Assembly: GCF_002863005.1 (NCBI RefSeq) | Contig: NZ_PKDG01000043.1 | Span: 1-64,000, forward strand | Length of the DNA stretch: 64,000 nt | DNA from: Pseudoxanthomonas sp. | GTDB taxonomy: Bacteria; Pseudomonadota; Gammaproteobacteria; Xanthomonadales; Xanthomonadaceae | Reading direction: 5' to 3' | Shown: positions 37,677-46,333 of the stretch, in pieces | Layout: every line of letters starts with the position of its first letter | Position numbering within the stretch: position 1 is the first letter of the stretch | Translations under genes and position numbers: made by a program | Notes under the pieces: generated by a model | Databases searched by the model: none | Told to the model about the DNA's origin: nothing | The model's input: only the letters and a program-made list of their open reading frames with translations

Positions 37677-38345
37677 ATGGACCGGCTGTTCGTCACCGGT
37701 ACCGACACGGGCGTGGGCAAGACCGTTGCCAGCGCCGCGTTGTTGCATGCGTTCCGTGCGCGCGGCCGGCGTGCCGTGGGCATGAAGCCGGTCGCCAGCG
37801 GCTGCGAGGCCACGCCGGACGGCTGGCGCAACGAGGATGCACTCGCGTTGCAGGCCGCCAGCGATCCCGTGCCGCCCTACGAGGATGTGAACCCCTATGC
37901 GCTGCCTGCGCCGCTCGCGCCGGAGATCGCCGCGCGCGACGCCGGCGTGGACGTGCAGCTGGGCGTCCTGGTGTCCGCGTTCGAGCGCCTGCACCCGCTG
38001 GCCGACATGGTGCTGGTCGAAGGCGTCGGTGGTTGGGCCGCACCGCTGACGGGCACGCTTGACCAACGCCACCTGGTACAGGAATTGCGCCTGCCGGTGG
38101 TGCTCGTAGTGGGCATGCGCCTGGGTTGCATCAACCATGCACGGCTCAGTGCGCGCGCGATCCAGGACGACGGCGCGCGCCTGGTGGGCTGGATCGCCAA
38201 CGAAGTCGATCCGGAGATGGCGCGCCGCGACGAAAACTTCGCCCTGCTGTCCGCGCGCATGCCGGTGCCGTGCTGGGGACGCTTGCCGCATGCACCGCAA
38301 ATCGACGCCGGCACGCTCAGCCGGCACATCGCACTTCCTTTCTAG
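37677..38345 (+). CDS. bioD: dethiobiotin synthetase
   Basis: ATP-dependent carboxylation and ring closure of 7,8-diaminopelargonate, the penultimate step of biotin synthesis. The N-terminal P-loop FVTGTDTGVGKTVAS has Lys15; KPVASGCE, LVEGVGGWAAPL and RLGCINHARLSARAI are classical BioD segments. 222 residues. No other bio genes are in the window. It may share a transcript with the TMEM175-type gene upstream. Confidence 0.94.
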   Translation: MDRLFVTGTDTGVGKTVASAALLHAFRARGRRAVGMKPVASGCEATPDGWRNEDALALQAASDPVPPYEDVNPYALPAPLAPEIAARDAGVDVQLGVLVSAFERLHPLADMVLVEGVGGWAAPLTGTLDQRHLVQELRLPVVLVVGMRLGCINHARLSARAIQDDGARLVGWIANEVDPEMARRDENFALLSARMPVPCWGRLPHAPQIDAGTLSRHIALPF

Positions 38346-38355
38346 GCGCGGGGCC

Positions 38356-38393
38356 GAAAAATAAAAAACCCGGCAGCGTGGGGGCTACCGGGT
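38356..38393 (-). terminator. intrinsic terminator of the phasin gene
   Basis: On the minus strand ACCCGGTAGC (38393-38384) pairs with GCTGCCGGGT (38377-38368), one G-U pair, and is followed by TTTTTTATTTTT. This is a textbook Rho-independent terminator 65 bases after the phasin stop. Confidence 0.88.
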
Positions 38394-38457
38394 CGGCTGC
38401 GCGGAGGGAGGGGGAGCCGCGCAATAAAGGGTGGACGCGAACGTCCGTGGGCGGGTC

Positions 38458-38850
38458 TTACTTGCCCTTGGCGGCCTTGGTCGCCTTGGCCACGGAGGCC
38501 TGGACGTTGTCGGTCGCGGTTTCGAACTGGGTCTTCACCAGCTGGCCGAAGGCTTCACCGGTCTTCAGGCTCAGGCCGAACATTTCCTGGCTGGCGGCGA
38601 CCATGCGCTCGGCGTTGTCCTTGGCGACCTGCAGGCCCTTCGGCCACAGGTTCTTGTAACCGTCCAGGTCGCGGGTCTCGGCGAGCTCGCCGAAGAACGA
38701 GGTGGTGGCGTCGATGTTCTTTTCGAACGTCTTCAGCTGCACGCCGAACACGGTCTCGGCGCTTTCCAGCGCCAGGCGGTTGGCGCGCGATGCGGCGGCG
38801 GCGAACTGGTGCGTGAACTGGCTGAAGCTTTCGTTGAATTGGGTGTTCAT
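38458..38850 (-). CDS. phasin family protein
   Basis: 130 residues, helical and amphipathic, with FNESFSQFTHQFAAAASRANRLALES, TFEKNIDATTSFFGELAET and QEMFGLSLKTGEAFGQLV, and a short Lys/Ala-rich end (KATKAAKGK). The pattern fits the phasin_2 family; such proteins coat polyhydroxyalkanoate granules, but short ones also occur without PHA synthesis. No phaC or phaB is in the window, so the substrate is open. An AGGAG ribosome site lies seven bases before the ATG at 38850, and a strong terminator follows. The single gene is well insulated. Confidence 0.85.
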   Translation of the reverse strand: MNTQFNESFSQFTHQFAAAASRANRLALESAETVFGVQLKTFEKNIDATTSFFGELAETRDLDGYKNLWPKGLQVAKDNAERMVAASQEMFGLSLKTGEAFGQLVKTQFETATDNVQASVAKATKAAKGK

Positions 38851-38983
38851 GGCGTGCTCCTGAAAGGGGATTCCCATCTGTTGCGACGCAGCATAACCGC
38901 CTCAATGTTGCAGCGCAATAACAGCCGTATGGAAATCCGACGAACGGTCAGGAGCCGTTAAAAATCAAACGCTTGTAGGGACT

Positions 38984-39005
38984 GGTGTGAAACCGGTTCC
39001 ACACC
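38984..39005. repeat. 22-bp inverted repeat after queD
   Basis: GGTGTG-AAACCGGTTC-CACACC is a near-perfect palindrome (one mismatched pair) ending one base before the queD stop codon. It could fold at the 3' end of queD mRNA; no T-run follows. Confidence 0.5.
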
Positions 39006-39362
39006 TCAGTCGCCGGTGTAACGGCTGCCGGAGGTGCAGGTTTCATGCACCACGATGGCGCTCAGCAACGGAAGCACCGGCTTGGCCTCGCGCCAGATCC
39101 ATGCCGCCAGCTGCTCGCTGGTCGGATTTTCCAGACCCGGAATGTCGTTGAGGTAATGGTGGTCGAGCCGGTCGTAGATCGGCTTGAAGGCGGCCTTCAC
39201 GTCGGCGAAGTCCATCACCCAGCCGGCCTGCGGATCGACCGGGCCGGACAGGTGCACTTCGATGCGGAACGAATGGCCGTGCAGGCGCGCGCACTTGTGG
39301 CCTTCCGGCACGTGAGGAAGCCGGTGAGCGGCTTCGATGGTGAAGACCTTGAAGATGTCCAT
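39006..39362 (-). CDS. queD: 6-carboxy-5,6,7,8-tetrahydropterin synthase
   Basis: Converts 7,8-dihydroneopterin triphosphate to carboxytetrahydropterin for queuosine/7-deazaguanine synthesis. The zinc histidines are His13 (EAAHRLP), His28 and His30 ([12 protein letters not shown]) and the catalytic Cys24 (GHKCARLHG) is present, followed by [26 protein letters not shown]. 118 residues, the usual length of QueD. It is a single gene between the phasin gene and rhlE, and its start lies 62 bases downstream of the rhlE stop. Confidence 0.94.
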   Translation of the reverse strand: MDIFKVFTIEAAHRLPHVPEGHKCARLHGHSFRIEVHLSGPVDPQAGWVMDFADVKAAFKPIYDRLDHHYLNDIPGLENPTSEQLAAWIWREAKPVLPLLSAIVVHETCTSGSRYTGD

Positions 39363-39424
39363 GCGGCGTTTCCGGAAACGGGGAAACGCGCGGCACGGAT
39401 CGTGTGCCGCGCGTCGGGTTCGAC

Positions 39425-40789
39425 TCAGCGGGCGGGACGCGACTGGCCCTGGCGGGCACCGCCGTTGCGGCCACCGTCGCGGCGGGGGCCGCTGCTGTGC
39501 TTCTTGGGTCCTGCGTGGGCGTGGCGCGGTGCTTCGCTGTGCGGGCGTCGTGCATGCTTCTGCGGGCCGTTGCGACGCGGCGTACGCTCGCCGGCCGGCT
39601 GTTCGGCCTTGCCCGGTGCGCTGTTGCCCCAGCGGATCGGGGTCTGCGGCTCGAAGCCCGGCACGTCGCGCAGGTCCACATCGCGGCCCAGCATGCGCAC
39701 GATGGCGCGCAGGTACTTGGCTTCGTCCTGGGCGACGAGCGAAATCGCCTCGCCCGTCGATCCGTTGCGGCCGGTGCGGCCGATGCGGTGCACGTAGTCC
39801 TCGGCCACCATCGGCAGGTCGAAGTTGATCACCTGCGGCAGCTGGTCGATGTCGATGCCGCGCGCCGCGATATCGGTGGCGACCAGCACGTTGATGCGGC
39901 CGGCCTTGAAGTCGCTGAGCGCGCGCTGGCGGGCGCCCTGCGACTTGTTGCCGTGGATCGCCGCCGTCTTGATGCCGCTCTTGTCCAGGAACATCGCCAG
40001 CTTGTCGCTGCCGTGCTTGGTGCGGGCGAACACCAGCGTCTGCAGCCGGCTGTCCTTGGCCAGCAGGTGCAGCAGCAGGTCGCGCTTGCGGCTGCCATCG
40101 ACGGGATGCACGCGGTGGGTGATGGTCTCGGCCACCGTGTTCTTCGGCGTGACCTGGATCTGCTTCGGGTCGTGCATGAACTCCAGTGCCAGTTCGCGGA
40201 TCGGCTCGGCGAAGGTGGCGGAGAACAGCATGGTCTGGCGGTTCTGCTTGGGCAGCTTGGCCAGGATGCGCTTGATCGACGGCAGGAAGCCCATGTCGAG
40301 CATGCGGTCGGCTTCATCCAGTACCAGCACCTCGATGCCCGACAGATCCACGCTGCGGCGCTCGAGGTGGTCGATCAGGCGGCCCGGGCAGGCGATCACG
40401 AGATCCACGCCACGGCGCAGCGCGTCGAGCTGGTTGCCCATGCCGACGCCACCGTAGATCGTGGTGCTGGGAATACGCAGGTACTTGCCGTAGCCACGCA
40501 GGCTGTCGTGCACCTGCACGGCGAGCTCGCGGGTGGGGGTCAGCACGAGGGCGCGCGGCTTGCGCGGGCCGCGGGCGGCGACTTCCTGCGGGGTGGTGGC
40601 GAGGTACTGGATCAGCGGCAGGCCGAACGCAGCGGTCTTGCCGGTGCCGGTCTGGGCGCCGGCCAGCAGGTCATGGCCAGCCAGGGCCAGCGGAATGGCC
40701 TGTTCCTGGATAGGCGTGGGCTGGGTGTAGCCCTGTTCGTCGAGGGCGCGCAGCAGGGCGGGCGCAAGGCCCAGGTGTTCAAACGTCAT
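39425..40789 (-). CDS. rhlE: DEAD-box RNA helicase RhlE
   Basis: 454 residues with all DEAD-box motifs: Q motif [11 protein letters not shown], motif I AQTGTGKT (45-52), Ia [14 protein letters not shown] (158-161), [18 protein letters not shown] and [10 protein letters not shown]. After about residue 375 a basic tail rich in Arg, His, Lys and Gly ([19 protein letters not shown]) is present, as in RhlE/RhlB proteins involved in ribosome assembly and the degradosome. The start ATG at 40789 is supported by [22 protein letters not shown] long gene-free stretch upstream may contain its leader. Confidence 0.94.
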   Translation of the reverse strand: MTFEHLGLAPALLRALDEQGYTQPTPIQEQAIPLALAGHDLLAGAQTGTGKTAAFGLPLIQYLATTPQEVAARGPRKPRALVLTPTRELAVQVHDSLRGYGKYLRIPSTTIYGGVGMGNQLDALRRGVDLVIACPGRLIDHLERRSVDLSGIEVLVLDEADRMLDMGFLPSIKRILAKLPKQNRQTMLFSATFAEPIRELALEFMHDPKQIQVTPKNTVAETITHRVHPVDGSRKRDLLLHLLAKDSRLQTLVFARTKHGSDKLAMFLDKSGIKTAAIHGNKSQGARQRALSDFKAGRINVLVATDIAARGIDIDQLPQVINFDLPMVAEDYVHRIGRTGRNGSTGEAISLVAQDEAKYLRAIVRMLGRDVDLRDVPGFEPQTPIRWGNSAPGKAEQPAGERTPRRNGPQKHARRPHSEAPRHAHAGPKKHSSGPRRDGGRNGGARQGQSRPAR

Positions 40790-41189
40790 TGTCGAAGCTC
40801 CAAAGCCGGCCGGCCGGACACGCACGCCACGCCGGCACAGCGATGTGCGGCAGCGAAAGACGCGCGGAATGCGGCAAGACCGTGACTCGAAGCGTTCCCT
40901 GAAACCGCGCTGCGAGAAGGGGTGCGGAGGCGCCAAAAACGGCGGATCCGAGCTTGCGCAACGAAAGAAGTCGGAGCGGGGCGGGCGCGGGAACTCGCGG
41001 GGAATTCCCTGCGCCGGCGGACCATCGGGGAAACGAACGGCCGCAGGCAAGCGGCGCGCACTGTACCCGAATCCGGGGCTGAATGGGGGAACGGAGGCTG
41101 AAACCCGCGTCTGCGACCGATTGTCGCACGGCCGGAAACCTTGATTTGTCAGGCGTATCATCCCCCGGGAAGACCGAGAAGCCGCCGCC
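40790..41189. other. divergent leader/promoter region rhlE-fnr
   Basis: About 400 bases without a convincing gene between rhlE (minus) and the FNR-type gene (plus). The fnr-proximal end has the half-site TTGATTTGTCAG (from 41142), which resembles only one arm of an FNR box. The rhlE side is GC-rich and could hold a long 5' untranslated region, common for RNA helicase genes, but I see no defined structure. Confidence 0.5.
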
Positions 41190-41954
41190 ATGAGCCTTCG
41201 CATCCTGCGCCAGAACGACACCCCGGTGGCCAGTCCGCCCGCCGAAGGCGTCGTGTGCCAGGCAGCACGGGGCTGCAGCGGGTGCCTGGTGCGGCACTTG
41301 GCCGTCTGCGCGGCCCTGCCGGTGTCCAAGGCGCATGCGATGGAGGCGCTGGCCGATGATGCGCGGCTGAAGGCGGGCGAGGCGCTGGTGCGCGAAGGCG
41401 AACCGCGGCGCGGCGTGTTCACCGTGACCAAGGGCGCGCTGCGCCGCATCCGGCTGCTGCCGGATGGTCGCCGGCTGGTGGCCGGCTTCCTGATGCCGGG
41501 CGATTTCATCGGCTTCTCCGGTACCTCGCACTACAAGCACACGATCGAGGCCATCACCGACAGCACGTTGTGCGAGTTCTCGATGGCCGACATGCGCAGC
41601 CTGTGCCACGACCATCCGGAGCTCGAGCGCGAACTGCTGGAGCGCGCCTGCCTGGAACTCGATGCCACGCGCGGCAACCTGATGGCCCTCGCCCGCCTCA
41701 ATCCGATGGAGCGGCTGGCGGGCTTCCTCGTCGACATGGCGCAGCGCCGCCGGCGGCAGGGCCAGGACGACAGCGAAGTGATCCTGCCGATGACGCGCAC
41801 GGACATCGCCGACTACCTGGGCCTGACCGTGGAGACCGTCAGCCGCAGCTTCACCCGCCTGCGCCAGGAAGGCAGCATCGCCACCGACGATCCGCACCAC
41901 GTGCGGCTGCTCAAGCGTGAGCGCCTGGATGCGTTGGCCGAAGCGCGGGCCTGA
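41190..41954 (+). CDS. fnr: FNR-type oxygen-sensing regulator (Crp/Fnr family)
   Basis: 254 residues. An N-terminal cysteine group (Cys23, Cys29, Cys32 and Cys40) could bind an [4Fe-4S] cluster; Cys128 is a possible fourth or fifth ligand. A cyclic-nucleotide-type barrel follows (RRGVFTVTKGALRRIRLLPD, LVAGFLMPGDFIGFS), then a dimer helix and the helix-turn-helix TRTDIADYLGLTVETVSRSFTRL with the FNR-specific E-x2-S-R recognition residues. That recognition helix reads TTGAT-N4-ATCAA, seen twice in this window. The C29-x2-C32-x7-C40 spacing is longer than the C-x2-C-x5-C of E. coli FNR. Conditions and cluster type are inferred. Confidence 0.8.
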   Translation: MSLRILRQNDTPVASPPAEGVVCQAARGCSGCLVRHLAVCAALPVSKAHAMEALADDARLKAGEALVREGEPRRGVFTVTKGALRRIRLLPDGRRLVAGFLMPGDFIGFSGTSHYKHTIEAITDSTLCEFSMADMRSLCHDHPELERELLERACLELDATRGNLMALARLNPMERLAGFLVDMAQRRRRQGQDDSEVILPMTRTDIADYLGLTVETVSRSFTRLRQEGSIATDDPHHVRLLKRERLDALAEARA

Positions 41955-41981
41955 GGGGTTCGGGATGCGAGGGGCGCTGGT

Positions 41982-42048
41982 TGTGGGAGCGACGTAAGTC
42001 GCGAAGGCGCACCGGGAAAGTCCCATCGCGACTTACGTCGCTCCCACA
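41982..42048. repeat. perfect 23-bp inverted repeat (REP-like)
   Basis: Arms at 41982-42004 and 42026-42048 are exact complements, starting TGTGGGAGCGACGTAAGTCG. The 21-base centre contains a further GGGA/TCCC stem. It lies between the 3' ends of convergent fnr and cydC and would act as a bidirectional stem-loop. The cydC stop codon and last few codons are inside the right arm. The sequence resembles intergenic REP elements of gamma-proteobacteria. Confidence 0.85.
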
Positions 42049-43739
42049 TCCGACGGCATGGGCTGTTCCCGTACCAGTCTCCCATTCCGCAACCGGTAGC
42101 GCGTATCCACCACCTCCTCCGGCAGCGCTGCATGGCTGATGATCAGCACACTGCGTCCTTCACTGGCGGCGGCAAGGTCGCGCATCAGCGCGTCGGCCGT
42201 GTCCTGATCGAGGCCCTCGGTCGGCTCGTCGAGCAGCAGCAGGGGGGCGTCGCGCAGCAGGGCACGTGCCAGCGCCAGTCGGCGCGATTGGCCAGCCGAG
42301 AGCGTGGCGCCGTTCTCGCCCACCCAGGTGGCCAGGCCTGACTCGCGGAAGCGGGTGTCCAGCTTCACCTGTCCAAGCACCTGCCATAGCCGCGCGTCAT
42401 CGGCATCGGGATCGCCAAGGCGCAGGTTCTCGCGCACGCTGCCGGAGAACACCGGGGCATCCTGCGGCAGCCAGGCGATGCGCGCGTGCCAGTGCGCCGC
42501 GTCCAGCGACGCCACCTCGTCGCAGGCGAACAACACCCTGCCCGCCTGCGGTGCCTGCAATCCGAGTACGAGCGCCAGCAGCGAGGATTTGCCTGCTCCG
42601 CTGTCGCCCGTCACCAGCACGCGTTCGCCGGGCGCGACATGCAGTTGCGCGCCGTCGAGCAAGCGTCGCGTCGAGCCCGGCCAGGCGAATGACACGTCGT
42701 CCAACTGCAGCGCACCGCATGCGGCCGGGGTTCGCGCGCCGGTGGTCACGCGGCCCGTCGCGGTCGGATCGTCCACCACGTGCTGAAGCCGCTGAGCGGC
42801 GACCGCGGCCGCACGCCAGGCCTGCCACGCCGGTGCGATCGCCGTGCAGGCTTCCACTACGGCGACCGTCATGAAGAACAGGCCACCGGCTGCCGCGGCC
42901 CCGATGCGTCCCGCGTGCACGGCCGACAACAGCACCCAGAGCATCGTCGGCAGCGTCAATGCGGTCGCCACGCCATGTGCCAGCGTCGCCAGCGCCAGCC
43001 GCTGCTTGCGCCGGAGTTCCCAGCGGGCGACGTCACGGCTGCGCGTATCCAGTGCTGCAAGCCATGCCATGGTGGCGTCCATCGCCGCCAGGTCCTGCTG
43101 GCCCTCGGTGCCTTCCTGCACGGCTGCGCGCAGGCGCATGCGCGCAGCCGCGCGTTGGTCTTCGAGTGCGGCCGCGCTGCGCACGGACAGCCAGGGCGCC
43201 AGCGCGGCGATCGATGCCAGCGCCGTCGCCAGCACCAGCCCTGCAGCCGGCAGGGCGGCGGTGGCCACCCCGGTTGCGATCAGGCACAGCGAGAGCACCG
43301 CGAGCAACGGGCCGACAGCCCGGACGAGCAGGCCGTCGACCGCATCGATATCCGCCATGAGCCGCGCCATCAGTTCGCCGATCCGATAGCGTCCGAGGCC
43401 CAGCGGCGCCAGCGGCAAGGCGCGGGCGAAGAACCAGCCGCGCAGGTCGCGCGCGATCCGCAGCGTCACATCGTGGCCCAGCAGTTTTTCGCCATATCGC
43501 GACAGGATGCGCACGAAGGTCAGCGCTCGGATGCCGGCCGACGGCCCGAAGAAGTTGAAGCCGATCGCGGCGCTTCCGGCCAGCGCGGCTGCCGTGAGGA
43601 AATGCCCGGACAGCCCGAGCAGTGCGGTGCCTGCCAGCAGTGTCAGCAGCAGCAAGCCGATGGACAGGGCGATGCGCGGTCGGTGCGCCACCAGCACGCT
43701 GCGCAGCGTGTCCGCGTCCTTCTCCGGGCGTGCGGTCAT
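42033..43739 (-). CDS. cydC: heterodimeric thiol exporter subunit CydC
   Basis: ABC half-transporter that pairs with CydD to export glutathione/cysteine to the periplasm, needed for cytochrome bd and c-type cytochrome assembly. The N-terminal six-helix domain (about 30-330) is followed by the ATPase: Walker A VTGDSGAGKSSLLALV, Q-loop LPQDAPVF, a divergent ABC signature LSAGQSRRLALARAL, Walker B LLLLDEPTEGLD and H-loop IISHAALP. 568 residues. The start overlaps cydD by ATGA. The last residues (PSDVGAT) are encoded by the REP-like arm, showing that the repeat inserted into or at the gene end. Confidence 0.9.
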   Translation of the reverse strand: MTARPEKDADTLRSVLVAHRPRIALSIGLLLLTLLAGTALLGLSGHFLTAAALAGSAAIGFNFFGPSAGIRALTFVRILSRYGEKLLGHDVTLRIARDLRGWFFARALPLAPLGLGRYRIGELMARLMADIDAVDGLLVRAVGPLLAVLSLCLIATGVATAALPAAGLVLATALASIAALAPWLSVRSAAALEDQRAAARMRLRAAVQEGTEGQQDLAAMDATMAWLAALDTRSRDVARWELRRKQRLALATLAHGVATALTLPTMLWVLLSAVHAGRIGAAAAGGLFFMTVAVVEACTAIAPAWQAWRAAAVAAQRLQHVVDDPTATGRVTTGARTPAACGALQLDDVSFAWPGSTRRLLDGAQLHVAPGERVLVTGDSGAGKSSLLALVLGLQAPQAGRVLFACDEVASLDAAHWHARIAWLPQDAPVFSGSVRENLRLGDPDADDARLWQVLGQVKLDTRFRESGLATWVGENGATLSAGQSRRLALARALLRDAPLLLLDEPTEGLDQDTADALMRDLAAASEGRSVLIISHAALPEEVVDTRYRLRNGRLVREQPMPSDVGAT

Positions 43740-45415
43740 GGTGTTCCCTCCTCCACCTGCAAGCGCCTGCCGCGGACATGCCATCTCCCGGTCATCGCGG
43801 CCTGGGCCGCCGCGCGGTGGGTGGCCATCACCACCGCGCGTCCGCGTGCGAACTGCGTGATCGCGCGCAGCACGCGGGCTTCGGTATCGGGATCGAGGAA
43901 GGCGGTGGGTTCGTCGAGCAGCAGCAGGTCGGGATCGCGCAGGAACACGCGCGCCAGGGCGACGCGCCTTGCCTCGCCGCCGGACAGCCCGAAGCCGCGT
44001 TCGCCGATCACCGTGTCCAGCCCGTCCGGCAGTCGCGTCGCGAAGCGCATGACCTGCGCCGCGTCGGCCGCCCGCTCCAGGTCGGCATCGCTGGCGTCCG
44101 GTCGCGCCATGCGCAGGTTGTCGCGCAGCGTGCCGGCGAACAGGAACGGACGTTGCGGTGCATAGCCGATGCGCAGGCCGGACGCACGCTGCAGGGTGCC
44201 CGCGTGCGCGGGAAGCCAGCCAGCCAAGGCTTCCAGCAGCGTGCTCTTGCCGTCACCGCTGGCGCCTGTCAGCGCGATGTGCTGGTCGCGCTGCAGGTGC
44301 AGCGTGATGTCGTGCAGCGCATCGTGCGTGGCGGCGGGATGGCGCAGTGCGGCGCCGTGCGCGCTGACCAGCAATCCGGGACGTGCTGGCACCGCTCCGC
44401 CAGTAGCGTGCAACGTTGGGCGTGCAGGGTCGTCCAGCAGCAGCGCGAGCTCGTCCATCGCCGCCAGGGCGGCCGCACGGTCGTGGTAGTGCGTGGCCAG
44501 CCGCCGCAGCGGCGCGTAGAACTCCGGTGCCAGCAGCAGGCAGAACACCCCCACGCCCAGGCTCAGGGACGTATCGCGCAGGTCGAGCATGCCGAGGTAG
44601 GTCAGGCCCAGGTACAGCGCGATCATCGCCACGCTGAGCGAGGCGAAGAACTCCAGCACCGCCGACGAGAGGAAGGCGATGCGGAGTACGCGCAGGCTGC
44701 GCACGCGCAGTTCCTCGGCCGCGGCGCGGATGCCCGTGAGCTCGGTTTCTCCGCGCCCGTACAGGCGGATCAGTCCCAGCCCGCGCAGCCGATCTGCGAA
44801 ATGCCCGCCCATCCGAGTGAGCGCCTGCAGCTGGCGCTGGCTCGCCGCCTGCGCGCCCCAGCCGACCAGCATCGTGAAGACGGGCACCAACGGCATCGTC
44901 AGCAGCAACACCAGGCCAACGGTGCGGTCGACCACGAACACCGCCAGCAGGATCGCAAGTGGCACGGCCACAACCTCGGCGCGCAGCGGCACGAAACCGC
45001 CGAAGTACCCCTCCAGCGCATCGACGTGCGTGCCCATGCGTTCGGCCAGCGCGCCGCTCTGCTGCGAGCGCACCCACACCGGTCCGCGGGCGACCAGTCC
45101 GCGGGCTACGCAGGCGCGCAGGTCCACGCGGATGCGCTCGACGGCGTGGTCGGCCAGCCGCCGGCTGGTCCACCCCAGACCTGCGCGCAGCAGGAGTGTC
45201 GCCAACAGCGCGGCCAGCGGGGCGAGCAGCGTGACCGGAGCGGCGCCGTCCACGAGCGCGCGCTGCAGGCAAAGCGCGATCAGGGCGGCCTGCGGCAGCA
45301 CGAGTACGCCGCCGGTGACGCCGCAGGCAGAAGCGGCGCGCAACGGGGTACGAGCGATCCCGCCGAGCGACGCCAGGCGTGCTTTCGCCGTCGCGCCCGC
45401 GGGCGCGTCCTTCAT
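43736..45415 (-). CDS. cydD: heterodimeric thiol exporter subunit CydD
   Basis: Partner of CydC. 559 residues with a membrane domain (VLVLPQAALIALCLQRALVDG, LGWTSRRLADHAVERIRVDLR) and an ATPase with Walker A LTGASGDGKSTLLEALAG, LRIGYAPQRPFLFAGTLRDNL, signature GFGLSGGEARRVALARVFL, Walker B LLLLDEPTAFLD and switch His in VMATHRAAA. CydD carries the canonical signature, CydC the degenerate one, as in E. coli. The ATG at 45415 is used; a GTG at 45427 overlapping the preceding stop as GTGA would add four residues. Co-transcribed with cbb3 biogenesis genes upstream. Confidence 0.9.
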   Translation of the reverse strand: MKDAPAGATAKARLASLGGIARTPLRAASACGVTGGVLVLPQAALIALCLQRALVDGAAPVTLLAPLAALLATLLLRAGLGWTSRRLADHAVERIRVDLRACVARGLVARGPVWVRSQQSGALAERMGTHVDALEGYFGGFVPLRAEVVAVPLAILLAVFVVDRTVGLVLLLTMPLVPVFTMLVGWGAQAASQRQLQALTRMGGHFADRLRGLGLIRLYGRGETELTGIRAAAEELRVRSLRVLRIAFLSSAVLEFFASLSVAMIALYLGLTYLGMLDLRDTSLSLGVGVFCLLLAPEFYAPLRRLATHYHDRAAALAAMDELALLLDDPARPTLHATGGAVPARPGLLVSAHGAALRHPAATHDALHDITLHLQRDQHIALTGASGDGKSTLLEALAGWLPAHAGTLQRASGLRIGYAPQRPFLFAGTLRDNLRMARPDASDADLERAADAAQVMRFATRLPDGLDTVIGERGFGLSGGEARRVALARVFLRDPDLLLLDEPTAFLDPDTEARVLRAITQFARGRAVVMATHRAAAQAAMTGRWHVRGRRLQVEEGTP

Positions 45416-45423
45416 CCGTGCGC

Positions 45424-46149
45424 TCACGCCGGTAGTGGCTGGCAGCCAAGCGCGGCGAGCACGCCGTGCAGCGCCGGATGCCGCATCAGCCACGGCGAGG
45501 CGATCGTCAGCAGGCCGGCGAAAAGCACGAACGCGGCCGCCGCGCGCCGCACCGACGTGCGCTGCCAGTGGCGCCCGAGGCGCGCGCCGGACCACGTCAG
45601 TGCGACCATCATCGGCAGCGTACCCAGCCCGAACAGCGCCATCGTCAGCGCGGCGTCGCGCGCGTTCGCCTGCAGCCAGGCCACCGTCAGCAGGCTGAGG
45701 CTCAGTCCGCAAGGCAGCCAGCCCCACAGCGCACCCGCGGCGAGACGGCGCGGCAGCGTGTCCGCCGGAAGCACGCGTGCATGCAGCGGACGGAGCGCCT
45801 GCCACACCCTCGCACCCGGGCGCGCGAGGACATCCAGGCGACCGCGCCGGTCGAGCAGGCGCAGCGCCAGCAGCACCAGCGCCAGTCCCACGCCGACGCG
45901 CATGGCGAGCACGGCGGTGTCGTGGCGCGCCAGCGACAGCAGGCCGCTGCCGAAAGCGCCGACCAGCGCCCCGGCCAGCGTGTAGCCGCCGACGCGTCCG
46001 AGGTTGAGCTGCAATGCGCTGCGCCAGCCGGCGCGGGACGACGCCGCCGAAAAGCCGGTGGCGATGCCGCCGCACATGACCGCGCAGTGCGTGCTGCCCA
46101 CCAGGCCCGCCAGCAGCGCGGCGAGCAGGACGGGAACGTCAGGGGCCAT
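45424..46149 (-). CDS. TauE/SafE-type membrane protein in cbb3 assembly cluster
   Basis: 241 residues with about six to seven helices (LLAALLAGLVGSTHCAVMCGG, VGVGLALVLLALRLL, LFGLGTLPMMVALTWSGARLG). Proteins of this type (urease-accessory-protein/SafE-like, often named sulfite exporter) regularly follow ccoS in Proteobacteria and are thought to aid copper or redox steps in cbb3 assembly. The HCAVMCGG motif in the first helix is a good candidate metal-binding site. The ATG at 46149 overlaps the end of ccoS; a GTG at 46161 is also possible. The substrate is unknown; 'sulfite exporter' would be over-interpretation. Confidence 0.78.
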   Translation of the reverse strand: MAPDVPVLLAALLAGLVGSTHCAVMCGGIATGFSAASSRAGWRSALQLNLGRVGGYTLAGALVGAFGSGLLSLARHDTAVLAMRVGVGLALVLLALRLLDRRGRLDVLARPGARVWQALRPLHARVLPADTLPRRLAAGALWGWLPCGLSLSLLTVAWLQANARDAALTMALFGLGTLPMMVALTWSGARLGRHWQRTSVRRAAAAFVLFAGLLTIASPWLMRHPALHGVLAALGCQPLPA

Positions 46150-46333
46150 CGTCGCCTTCACGGCGCGGTGGGGCGACAGGCGGGCGCGGCTGCGCCGGTG
46201 CGTCGTCGAGGATGTCCAGCGCGGGCGTGTCGAGATCGTCGAACTGTCCCTTGCGCACCGCCCAGGCGAATGCGGCGATCGCCAGGCCCAGCAGGACCAG
46301 GCTGATCGGCAACAGCATCAGCAGGATGTTCAT
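46139..46333 (-). CDS. ccoS: cbb3 oxidase maturation protein CcoS
   Basis: A 64-residue single-helix protein (MNILLMLLPISLVLLGLAIAAFAWA) followed by the CcoS signature AVRKGQFDDLDTPALDIL. CcoS is needed for inserting heme and copper into the cbb3 catalytic subunit. The start overlaps the ccoI stop by ATGA, and the end overlaps the TauE/SafE-like gene by 11 bases. The tail is rich in Pro and acidic residues. Confidence 0.93.
   Translation of the reverse strand: MNILLMLLPISLVLLGLAIAAFAWAVRKGQFDDLDTPALDILDDAPAQPRPPVAPPRREGDDGP

Noticed and set aside
38458..38850. Inferring PHA storage from the phasin gene
   Set aside because: No PHA synthase gene is in the window, and short phasins occur without PHA pathways.
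41142..41155. FNR-box-like TTGATTTGTCAG before the fnr gene
   Set aside because: Only the left arm matches TTGAT-N4-ATCAA; the right arm does not, so autoregulation is not claimed.
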